NCBI GenBank assembly: GCA_018435665.1
Contig: JAHDND010000013.1
Location: 1 to 64,000 of the forward strand
From: Candidatus Thiosymbion sp.
GTDB taxonomy: Bacteria > Pseudomonadota > Gammaproteobacteria > Chromatiales > Chromatiaceae
Reading direction: 5' to 3'
DNA length: 64,000 bases
Shown here in pieces: positions 8,377-16,281 of this stretch (position 1 is its first letter; every line of letters begins with the position of its first letter). The translations under genes and the position numbers were made by a program. The notes under the pieces were generated by a model, which was not told the origin of the DNA, searched no databases, and saw only the letters and a program-made list of their open reading frames with translations.

Positions 8377-11168
8377 CCGAAATCAGCCGCGCCGCCCTGT
8401 TCGGCAAGCTCAACCCCCTCGCCTACAAGGCAATCGAGAGCGCCACTGTCTTCTGTAAGATGCGCGGCAATCCCTATGTCGAGTTGGTGCACTGGCTCAA
8501 CCAGATCCTGCAAGGCCAGGACTCGGACCTGCATCGCATCATCCGCCGCTTCGGCCTGGACCCGGCAAGTCTCGCGCGCGATTTCACCGAGGCGCTCGAC
8601 CGGCTACCTCGGGGCTCGCGCTCCATCTCGGACCTCTCCAGCGATGTAGAGGAGGCGACCGAACGCGCCTGGACCTACGCGACCCTGCTGTTCGGCGAGT
8701 CCCAGGTCCGCACCGGCTATCTAATGGTGGGCATCCTCAAGACCCGTGGGCTGCGCGGCGCCCTGCTCGGGATCTCGCGCCAATTCGAAAAGATCCAGGC
8801 CGATGCCCTGACCGAGGGCTTCCGCGAGATCTGCTCGGGCTCGCCCGAGGAGCGGATGTCCGCGAGCGACGGTTTCCAGGCCGCCGCCAGCCCGGGCGCG
8901 CCGGGCGAGGCGAGCGCGGCAATGGCCCCGGCCCAAATGGGCAAGCAACAGGCCCTACGGCAATTCTCGGTGGATCTCACCAAGCGTGCTGCCAAGGGGG
9001 AACTGGACCCCATCGTCGGGCGTGACGAGGAGATCCGCCAGTTGATCGACATCCTCATGCGCCGCCGTCAGAACAACCCCATCCTGACCGGCGAGGCGGG
9101 GGTCGGCAAGACCGCCGTCGTCGAGGGCTTCGCCCAGCGCATCGCGGCCGGTGAAGTGCCCCCACCCTTGCAGGGCGTGTGCCTGCGGACCCTGGACGTG
9201 GGCTTGCTCCAGGCTGGCGCCAGCATGAAAGGTGAGTTCGAAAACCGGCTGCGCCAGGTGATCGAGGAGGTCCAGGCCTCGCCCAAGCCCATCATCCTCT
9301 TCATCGACGAGGCCCACACCCTGATCGGCGCCGGCGGGGCCGCGGGCACGGGCGATGCGGCCAATCTGCTCAAACCCGCCCTCGCCCGCGGCACCTTGCG
9401 CACGGTCGCGGCCACCACCTGGAGCGAATACAAGAAATACATCGAAAAAGATCCCGCCCTCACCCGTCGCTTCCAGGTGGTGCAAGTGGACGAGCCGAGC
9501 GAGGAGAAGGCGATCCTCATCGCGCGCGGCATCGCCTCCACCCTCGAAAAACACCACCGGGTCCAGTTGCTTGACGAGGGCCTGGAGGCGGCGGTGCGGC
9601 TCTCCCATCGCTACATCCCGGCGCGTCAACTGCCAGACAAGGCGGTGAGCCTGCTCGATACCGCCTGCGCCCGGGTCGCGATCAGTCAGTCCGCCGAGCC
9701 CGCGGAGGTCGAGGATTGTCGGCGCCGGATCGAGGGCCTGACGACCGAACTTGCCATCATCGACCGAGAGCGCGCCGTGGGGGTGGACACCGCCGAGCGC
9801 GAGCGCTTGGCCAGCGAGAGGCTCGCCACCGAGCAAGGGCGCTTGGTCGAGCTCAGCGCCCGCTGGGACTCCGAAAAGGCCCTGGTCCGAGAGATCCTGG
9901 ACCTGCGGGCGCGGCTGCGAGGCCAGCAGGCCCCGGTGGAGGGCACGGGGAGTGCCCTGGAGCAGGCCGCCAGCGCCATCGCCCCGGCGCCCCCGCCTGA
10001 ACCAGCCCAACGCCCCGATCCCGCGGCCAGCGCCACAGCCTCCGCGCCCACCCCGGCACCCTTGGACGAGCGCGAACGCGCCATGGCGCTCGCCAGTCTG
10101 CGCGACCTTCAGACTGAGCTGCAGGCGGTGCAGGGCGAACGTCCCTTGATCCTACCTAGCGTCGATGCACAGGCGGTCGCCTCCGTCATCGCCGACTGGA
10201 CCGGCATCCCGGTCGGGCGCATGGTCAAGAACGAGATTCAGGCCGTCCTCGAGCTGGCCGAGACGCTCAACAAGCGGGTCATCGGTCAGCGACATGCCCT
10301 GGAGATGATCGCCGCCCGCATCCAGACCTCGCGCGCCCGACTCGACAATCCCAACAAGCCCATTGGCGTCTTCCTGCTTGCCGGCCCGTCGGGGGTGGGC
10401 AAGACCGAAACCGGACTGGCACTCGGCGAGGCGCTCTACGGTGGCGAGCAGAACATCATCACCATCAACATGAGCGAGTTCCAGGAGGCCCACACCGTCT
10501 CCACGCTCAAGGGCGCGCCGCCCGGCTATGTCGGCTATGGCGAGGGCGGCATCCTCACCGAGGCGGTCCGCCACAAGCCCTACAGTGTGGTGCTGCTCGA
10601 CGAGGTGGAGAAGGCCCACCCCGACGTGCATGAAATCTTCTTCCAGGTCTTCGACAAGGGCTGGATGGAGGATGCCGAGGGTCGCTATATCGACTTCCAC
10701 AATACCGTGATCCTGCTCACCACCAATGTGGGCACGGATCTCATCATGAACCTGTGCAAGGACCCGGAGCTGCTGCCGGATGTCGAGGGCCTGGCCCAGG
10801 CGCTGCGAACGCCGCTCCTCAAGACCTTCCCGCCCGCGCTCCTAGGGCGCGTGGTGACCATTCCCTATTACCCCCTGAGCGACGCGATCCTGGGTCTGAT
10901 CATTCGCCTTCAGCTCGACCGCATCGTGCGGCGGATTAGCGAAAATCACTGCGCGACCATGACATACGACGAGTCGGTCGTCGCACTGATCGCCAGACGT
11001 TGCGCTGAAGTCGAAAGCGGGGCACGGGTGGTGGATGCCATACTCACCAATACGGTCCTGCCTGCGATCAGCAGGGAATTTCTGAATCGTGCCATGCAAA
11101 GCGCAACCATCAAGCGGGTAAGGATAGAGGTAAAGGAGGGGGGCTTCAGCTATGGTTTCGACAATTGA
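8373..11168 (+). CDS. tssH: T6SS sheath-recycling AAA+ ATPase TssH (ClpV)
   Basis: ClpV disassembles the contracted TssB/TssC sheath for reuse. The 931-residue protein has a Clp-N-like domain (residues 1-160). The first AAA+ domain has Walker A GEAGVGKTA near residue 240 and Walker B ILFIDEAHTL. The second has Walker A GPSGVGKTE near residue 670 and the GAPPGYVGYGEGG pore loop. Unusually, an Ala/Pro-rich stretch (about nucleotides 9940-10080) is inserted in the middle coiled-coil region ahead of AAA2; ClpV proteins usually lack such a linker. It is the last structural gene before the cargo module and overlaps the following small reading frame by 17 bp. Confidence 0.97.
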   Translation: MTEISRAALFGKLNPLAYKAIESATVFCKMRGNPYVELVHWLNQILQGQDSDLHRIIRRFGLDPASLARDFTEALDRLPRGSRSISDLSSDVEEATERAWTYATLLFGESQVRTGYLMVGILKTRGLRGALLGISRQFEKIQADALTEGFREICSGSPEERMSASDGFQAAASPGAPGEASAAMAPAQMGKQQALRQFSVDLTKRAAKGELDPIVGRDEEIRQLIDILMRRRQNNPILTGEAGVGKTAVVEGFAQRIAAGEVPPPLQGVCLRTLDVGLLQAGASMKGEFENRLRQVIEEVQASPKPIILFIDEAHTLIGAGGAAGTGDAANLLKPALARGTLRTVAATTWSEYKKYIEKDPALTRRFQVVQVDEPSEEKAILIARGIASTLEKHHRVQLLDEGLEAAVRLSHRYIPARQLPDKAVSLLDTACARVAISQSAEPAEVEDCRRRIEGLTTELAIIDRERAVGVDTAERERLASERLATEQGRLVELSARWDSEKALVREILDLRARLRGQQAPVEGTGSALEQAASAIAPAPPPEPAQRPDPAASATASAPTPAPLDERERAMALASLRDLQTELQAVQGERPLILPSVDAQAVASVIADWTGIPVGRMVKNEIQAVLELAETLNKRVIGQRHALEMIAARIQTSRARLDNPNKPIGVFLLAGPSGVGKTETGLALGEALYGGEQNIITINMSEFQEAHTVSTLKGAPPGYVGYGEGGILTEAVRHKPYSVVLLDEVEKAHPDVHEIFFQVFDKGWMEDAEGRYIDFHNTVILLTTNVGTDLIMNLCKDPELLPDVEGLAQALRTPLLKTFPPALLGRVVTIPYYPLSDAILGLIIRLQLDRIVRRISENHCATMTYDESVVALIARRCAEVESGARVVDAILTNTVLPAISREFLNRAMQSATIKRVRIEVKEGGFSYGFDN

Positions 11169-11325
11169 GGTACTCACTTACTTCGATGCCAGTGGCGGCC
11201 ACGAAGCCTTTCACCACCACCTTTTCGCGCAAGGCTATTGCAAAAGGTTAAAGTGGTCAGAGCCATTTAATTCAGGTGTTCCGGGTCAATTTATTAATTA
11301 CGACGAACCGGGCTGGGGAGAATAA
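11152..11325 (+). CDS. Unrecognised 57-residue reading frame overlapping the end of tssH
   Basis: An ATG at 11152 opens 57 codons ending at TAA 11323-11325. A very strong ribosome site (AAAGGAGG, about 11132-11139) stands some 12 bases ahead, inside the tssH 3' end. The product begins MVSTIEVLTYFDASGGHEAF and contains three histidines in a row, one cysteine and a Trp/Gly-rich C-terminus. It has no signal peptide or membrane segment and I recognise no family. Composition drops from the tssH level to the lower G+C of the following gene. It could be the N-terminal relic of a larger cargo gene, a small chaperone or an immunity protein, or not translated. The overlap and ribosome site favour translation. 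Confidence 0.4.
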   Translation: MVSTIEVLTYFDASGGHEAFHHHLFAQGYCKRLKWSEPFNSGVPGQFINYDEPGWGE

Positions 11326-11479
11326 CTTGCCCAACGAAGCCTCAAAGATCTAGCGCACGCCATCTGAGTCCGAAGTAATTTGCAGGCTCAGTAATCTGAA
11401 CACGTCAAGTTGGGCGTTGTTCCAAAACCTTATTTTAAGCAAGCATCTAAAATGCTAATTTTAATCATGAGGATAAAAG
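11326..11479 (+). promoter_or_regulatory. AT-rich leader of the putative cargo gene
   Basis: This 154-bp gap is distinctly AT-rich compared with the tss genes. Its last 50 bases contain AT-rich tracts and a small inverted repeat AGCAT-CTAAA-ATGCT near 11447-11461. GAGGA about seven bases before the ATG at 11480 is a clear ribosome site. A local promoter is plausible but no convincing -35/-10 pair can be assigned. Confidence 0.25.
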
Positions 11480-12472
11480 ATGATCAACATACTCACTCTC
11501 ATTATGTCCCCAGGATTTGACTTCGCGGCCAAGTTTTACCAAATGTTCTCGACGGATGTTGGCTATAACGGCGATCAAATTCTGATTGAAGGGAAAAGGA
11601 TAAAGCGCGTCACCATGAACTCGTTAGCTGATTTGCTGAACGCCCTGAAGACCCAAGTTGCCGTTGGCGAGAAGCAATTCCTCATCGCCTGCCATGGATC
11701 GCCGGATGGTTTATTGATCCCTGCAGCTCCCAATCACTCTAGCACTCTAACCGGAGACATGCTCGATAGATTGCTAGACGCGGGCGACAACTTAAGTGGT
11801 GCCCGCGGCAAGCTCGTAGGGACGACAGACAAACTGGGAAAGAAACTCTTCACTAGTGAAAGTCAGGTTGACGACCTTCTGAACCTGATAAGAGACGTAC
11901 GTAAAGCTCGAATCGAGCGCCTTGAGTTCCGCTGTTGCAACCTCGGCGCGGGTCCAGGTCTTAAGAAAATTCATAAGCTTTTGGGTTCCCGCATTACGGC
12001 AGCACCAAAAGTGAAATACGTTTGGCTCGAGGGCATCTTTAGCGGTAAGGCCAAACCTCCCCAGACTTCAGCGGAGTGGAATATCCAGCTGAAGCATAAT
12101 AAGAAGAGTATTAATAGTCTGCCCCCGAATAAGCGCACTTTTACCCGAGACAACTGCATCATGTCCCCTATTTCTTTCGCCAACGGCAGCGAGGTTGTCG
12201 CCGGCTTAAGCGTGACCAAGGAGGGCTCCATCAATCGTTACGATCTCACGGGCTATTTCCAAGACTGGGAGTCAGTGAAAGGGTGGACACAAGTCTTTCT
12301 GGAAAACTCGTACTACTACTACCTGAAGTCCGGTTGTAATCCCCCTGGTGGAGGCTTCAGTAAAGGTGGAAAACTCTACATCATCGGGTTCTACACCCCG
12401 ACCGGTCCATTACCGTTCGTTTTTCCTGGCGACGGCTTCCGATTTACCGAACAGATTGCATATGAAATGTGA
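11480..12472 (+). CDS. Putative T6SS cargo protein with caspase/CHAT-like His and Cys motifs
   Basis: The 330-residue product has no signal peptide and is not a family I can name outright. Two motifs stand out. FLIACHGSPDGLLI places His72 in a hydrophobic-strand-H-G-x3-G context, and RLEFRCCNLGAGPG places Cys153 (or Cys152) after a beta strand in a C-x-x-G context. This pairing is how the catalytic dyad appears in clan CD (caspase, CHAT, gingipain-like) peptidases and in DUF4347 proteins. The remaining C-terminal half (about residues 180-330) is Tyr/Gly/Pro-rich and may be a separate binding or toxin part. G+C is about 50% against 60-70% nearby, suggesting recent arrival. Its position between clpV and vgrG is where T6SS effectors often sit. 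A peptidase effector is an inference; the spacing between His and Cys (about 80 residues) is longer than in CHAT. Confidence 0.5.
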   Translation: MINILTLIMSPGFDFAAKFYQMFSTDVGYNGDQILIEGKRIKRVTMNSLADLLNALKTQVAVGEKQFLIACHGSPDGLLIPAAPNHSSTLTGDMLDRLLDAGDNLSGARGKLVGTTDKLGKKLFTSESQVDDLLNLIRDVRKARIERLEFRCCNLGAGPGLKKIHKLLGSRITAAPKVKYVWLEGIFSGKAKPPQTSAEWNIQLKHNKKSINSLPPNKRTFTRDNCIMSPISFANGSEVVAGLSVTKEGSINRYDLTGYFQDWESVKGWTQVFLENSYYYYLKSGCNPPGGGFSKGGKLYIIGFYTPTGPLPFVFPGDGFRFTEQIAYEM

Positions 12473-12481
12473 CCGTAGGAC

Positions 12482-13897
12482 GTGATGGGGAACGAGGCGC
12501 ATCTGCATCTATTGACACCTAGCCACATGAGCGAGAGCTTCGCATCTCCCATGGACACCCCCCAAGACGATCTGAACTTCGACCCGCGCCGGCCACTGTT
12601 CATCGACGAGGCCATGCGTCTCGCGACCGGCCTGCACCGTACGGGACATCGGGAAGACGCATTCGAAATCTACATGCGCGTGATCGAGTTAGCTCCAAAC
12701 CACGCCGATGCGCTGCATTTCCTCGGCATCCTGGCACACGAGCAGGGCAGCGACGCTGATGCGATCCGCCTCATGACCCATTCCGTCGTTTTGGCGCCTG
12801 ACCGTCCTGGATTTCGCAGCAACCTGGGTAATCTGTTGCTCGACAACGAGCGCTTCGAGGACGCTGAGCGGGAATACCGCGAGGCGCTTGCCCTGGACCC
12901 AGACCGTCCGGATGCGCTCAACAACTTAGCAGTGCTATGCAAAGCGCTCGGGAGGTACGAAGAAGCGGAGCGCAGTCTGCTGCGCGCCCTGGAGCTTGCT
13001 CCAGATTTCAACATCGCGCGAAACAATCTGGCTCGCCTGTTCTTGCAGATCGGTCGGATCGAGGAGTCGGTCGCACAGGCATGCGAAGCGCTGGTCCACG
13101 ACCCACTTAGTGCCCCCTCGCGTGAGATGCTGGGTTATGCCTACTGCAAATCGAGACGGTTCGATGAGGCCGCCAAGGTTTATCGGGAATGGCTGGCCGA
13201 CGAGCCCGACAATCCGAGTGCGCTCCATCATCTCGCCGCATGTACCGGGCAAGGTGTCCCGCCGCGCGCATCCGACGCTTATGTCCAATTTGTCTTCGAT
13301 GCCTTTGCCAATACCTTCGACTCCCGACTCGCCAAGCTCGAATACCGCGCCCCCCATCTGGTGGCGATGGCGGTCTCGGACCGCCTGGGTGCGGCCGCGG
13401 TAGACCTCCAGGTGCTGGATGCCGGCTGCGGGACCGGGTTGTGCGCGCCGCTGCTCAAACCCTTCGCGAGCAAGCTGGTCGGGGTCGACTTATCGCATGG
13501 GATGCTGGCCAAAGCGCACCGGCGCGACCTGTACGATGATCTGCACCAGGCCGAGCTGACCGGATATATGCGGCAACACCCCGCTAGCTATCATCTCGTC
13601 GTGTCGGTGGATACACTGGTGTACTTCGGGGTGCTCGATGAGGCGATGGGAGCAGCCGCTGGTACCCTCCTGCCCGGCGGCTTACTGTGCTTTACGGTGG
13701 AGGGCCTGGGGGACGGTGAGCCAGGCGATTACCACTTGCAACATCACGGCCGCTACGCTCATTCCAGAGCCTACCTGGAAACCGTGTTGAAGCGGGCAGG
13801 GCTTGACGTTCTCAAGCTGGACCGCGAGATCTTGCGCGCCGAGGGCGGGGAGCCAGTAGCCGGGTGGCTGGTTCTGGCGCAACGACCAAATCGTTAG
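12482..13897 (+). CDS. TPR-repeat class I SAM-dependent methyltransferase
   Basis: The N-terminal half (residues about 35-270) is a run of tetratricopeptide repeats, for example HADALHFLGILAHEQG, SNLGNLLLDNERFEDAEREY and NNLAVLCKALGRYEEAERSL. The C-terminal part is a Rossmann methyltransferase with motif I VLDAGCGTGLCAP and the following acidic strand LVGVDLS. The TPRs suggest it modifies a bound protein, but the substrate is unknown. GTG 12482/ATG 12485 or the ATG at 12528 could be the start; the first has only weak ribosome-site support. It stands between the putative cargo gene and vgrG, so it may modify an effector or spike component, or may simply be a passenger. Confidence 0.8.
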   Translation: MMGNEAHLHLLTPSHMSESFASPMDTPQDDLNFDPRRPLFIDEAMRLATGLHRTGHREDAFEIYMRVIELAPNHADALHFLGILAHEQGSDADAIRLMTHSVVLAPDRPGFRSNLGNLLLDNERFEDAEREYREALALDPDRPDALNNLAVLCKALGRYEEAERSLLRALELAPDFNIARNNLARLFLQIGRIEESVAQACEALVHDPLSAPSREMLGYAYCKSRRFDEAAKVYREWLADEPDNPSALHHLAACTGQGVPPRASDAYVQFVFDAFANTFDSRLAKLEYRAPHLVAMAVSDRLGAAAVDLQVLDAGCGTGLCAPLLKPFASKLVGVDLSHGMLAKAHRRDLYDDLHQAELTGYMRQHPASYHLVVSVDTLVYFGVLDEAMGAAAGTLLPGGLLCFTVEGLGDGEPGDYHLQHHGRYAHSRAYLETVLKRAGLDVLKLDREILRAEGGEPVAGWLVLAQRPNR

Positions 13898-14017
13898 CCA
13901 GGGGGATGATCCACAAGCTGAGAATATCCCCGGTCCTAACAATCGATCCTTGGACCGTTGGCACCCTCTGCCAAATTCACCGACTATACTGACATTAGCT
14001 TCGCACAAGGCCACGTC

Positions 14018-16267
14018 ATGCCCGCCAGTCAAGCCACACGGACAATCTCGGTCAATACCGTGCTCGGATCGGAAACGCTGCTTCTGGCGAGCATGACTGC
14101 CGAGGAGCACCTCAGCGCCGCGTTCGAGTACGAGCTTGTCCTCCTCAGTGAAAAGATCGATATCCGCGCGGACGACCTGCTAGGTACGCCGGCCACGGTG
14201 GCATTGCTACTGCTATCGGGGGAGCACCGGTTTTTCAACGGTAACTTTAACCGCTTCTCCTACATTGGCTTCGATGGGACCTATGCCTGCTACCGCGCCA
14301 ACCTAGTGCCATGGCTCTGGTTTCTGTCGCGCACCGCCGACTGTCGGATCTTTCAGGACAAGACGGTCCCGGACATCGTCAAGGCGATCTTCCGCGACCA
14401 TGGCTTCAGCGATTTCGAGGAGCGCCTGTCCGGGACCTATCGGCAGTGGACCTATTGTGTCCAATACCGCGAGACCGATCTGCATTTCATTCAGCGCCTG
14501 CTCGAGCACGAGGGTATTTATTACTTCCACGAACATAGGGACGGCCAGCACACCCTGATACTGGCCGACAGCTATAGTGCCCACACACCTGCGCCGGGCT
14601 ACGAAGAGGTCGTCTTCTATCCACCCGGTCAGGAGCCAATGCCCGATCAAGAGCGCATCGACGACTGGAGTGTGGCCCACGAGGTTCGCCCCGGGGTCTT
14701 CGCGCACACGGCCTTCGATTTCACCGCGCCGCGCAAGGATCTGCTCACCCGCAGCAGCGCACCCAAGGAACATGCCTTGGCCGAGGAGGAGATCTTCGAC
14801 TTCCTGGATGACTACACGGACAACTCGGTGGGAGACGGCTATGCCCGCATCCGACTTGAAGAGCGTCAGGCCGATCACGAGGTCGCCCGGGCGGCCGGCA
14901 ATTCGCGCGGCCTGACCTGTGGCGGACTTTTCACCTTGAAAGAGTATCCGCGTGCTGATCAGAATCGGGAATATCTGATCGTATCCGCCGATTATCGGCT
15001 GCAATCGGACGACTTCGGTTCGGTCGATGCCGCGCCCGGGGAAGGCCCCATCTATCGCTGTAACTTGACGGCGATCGACGCCCGAGTGCCCTACCGGCCA
15101 CCTTGTAGGACGCCCAAGCCCGTCGTTCAGGGACCCCAGACCGCTATCGTGGTTGGCAAGTCCGGCGAGGAGATCTGGACCGACAAGTACGGGCGAGTGA
15201 AAGTGCAATTCCATTGGGACCGCTACGGCAAGGAGGACGAGAATAGCTCCTGCTGGGTGCGGGTCTCTCACCCCTGGGCGGGCAAAAACTGGGGGGCGGT
15301 AGCCCTCCCGCGGATCGGCCAGGAGGTGGTGGTGAGCTTCCTGGAGGGCGATCCGGATCGACCCTTGATCACCGGTCGGGTCTATAACGGCGATTGCATG
15401 CCGCCTTACGACTTGCCCGCCAACCAGACTCAGAGCGGCATCAAGAGTCGCAGCAGCAAGGACGGCAGTGGCGCCAACAGTAACGAAATCCGCATGGAGG
15501 ACAAAAGCGGCGAGGAGGAGTTGCTGTTGCATGCTGAACGCAACCAGACCATCGAGGTCGAGGCCGACGAGTCACACTGGGTAGGACACGACCGCACCAA
15601 GAATATCGACAACGACGAGACCACGACGATCGGCAACGACCGGACCGAGTCCGTTGGCGGGAACGAGAAGATCGACATCGCTGGGAACCGTACCGAAACC
15701 GTCGGCATCAACGAAGATATCAGCATCGGTGTCAACCGTACCGAGAGCGTTGGGGCAAACGAATCGGTCCAGATCGGCGCGAGCCGGACGCTCAAGGTCG
15801 GTGCGACCGAGTCAGTCACCGTCGGGGCCAGTCGCACGGACACGATCGGCGGCAGCCTGGCACAAAACGTCGGCGGCAGCCTGTCCCAGTCCGTCGGTGG
15901 CAACCTGTCCCAGTCCGTTGGCGGCAGCGTCAGCCTGACATCGGGCGGTCCCTTCACGATCAATGCCGCAGGGGGTATGACCATTATTGCGCCGGGCGGA
16001 AACCGAGTAATTGACTTTCAATTCGACCAATCGGGCGGAACCATCAAAGAGGCTTATGGGCTTAAACTCGCTTTCAACGGCAGCGTGAACGAGGGGACTG
16101 GTATCAAGGCTGAGGTAGTTGGATCAGTCAATTCCGCCGTCGGCCTGAAATACGAACAGGTCGCTGCGGATCTCAGTGCCGGGAGCCTGAATGATCAGAA
16201 ATTTGCCCTACACCTTATGTCCGAGGCCACTGGCATCGATATGGCGACCTTGAAGATCCTGATGTAG
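14018..16267 (+). CDS. vgrG: T6SS spike protein VgrG (TssI)
   Basis: VgrG trimers form the spike that tips the Hcp tube and carries effectors. The ATG at 14018 (AAGG 8 bases ahead) starts a gp27-like head with YRQWTYCVQYRETDLHFIQRLLEHEGIYYF (read in part). A gp5 OB-fold follows, with KVQFHWDRYGK and CWVRVSHPWAGKNWG, then GDPDRPLITGRVYNGD. Residues from about 500 form the beta-prism: 16-residue RTESVG-type repeats followed by 8-residue GGSLSQSV repeats. Beyond the prism lies an unrecognised tail of about 110 residues ending in LKILM, with no clear enzymatic motif; it may dock the adaptor or PAAR-like protein encoded downstream. Confidence 0.96.
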   Translation: MPASQATRTISVNTVLGSETLLLASMTAEEHLSAAFEYELVLLSEKIDIRADDLLGTPATVALLLLSGEHRFFNGNFNRFSYIGFDGTYACYRANLVPWLWFLSRTADCRIFQDKTVPDIVKAIFRDHGFSDFEERLSGTYRQWTYCVQYRETDLHFIQRLLEHEGIYYFHEHRDGQHTLILADSYSAHTPAPGYEEVVFYPPGQEPMPDQERIDDWSVAHEVRPGVFAHTAFDFTAPRKDLLTRSSAPKEHALAEEEIFDFLDDYTDNSVGDGYARIRLEERQADHEVARAAGNSRGLTCGGLFTLKEYPRADQNREYLIVSADYRLQSDDFGSVDAAPGEGPIYRCNLTAIDARVPYRPPCRTPKPVVQGPQTAIVVGKSGEEIWTDKYGRVKVQFHWDRYGKEDENSSCWVRVSHPWAGKNWGAVALPRIGQEVVVSFLEGDPDRPLITGRVYNGDCMPPYDLPANQTQSGIKSRSSKDGSGANSNEIRMEDKSGEEELLLHAERNQTIEVEADESHWVGHDRTKNIDNDETTTIGNDRTESVGGNEKIDIAGNRTETVGINEDISIGVNRTESVGANESVQIGASRTLKVGATESVTVGASRTDTIGGSLAQNVGGSLSQSVGGNLSQSVGGSVSLTSGGPFTINAAGGMTIIAPGGNRVIDFQFDQSGGTIKEAYGLKLAFNGSVNEGTGIKAEVVGSVNSAVGLKYEQVAADLSAGSLNDQKFALHLMSEATGIDMATLKILM
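15848..15943 (+). repeat. 24-bp tandem repeats in vgrG (beta-prism)
   Basis: Four 24-bp units at 15848, 15872, 15896 and 15920 code for GGSLAQNV, GGSLSQSV, GGNLSQSV and GGSVSLTS. Upstream (about 15640-15840) 48-bp units code for 16-residue repeats. This is the normal way a VgrG needle lengthens; the near-identity of units two and three suggests recent duplication. Confidence 0.85.
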
Positions 16268-16281
16268 CCCAATAGCTTGAA

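Noticed and set aside
14303-15532. A 409-codon minus-strand open frame
   Set aside because: It is antisense to the conserved part of vgrG.
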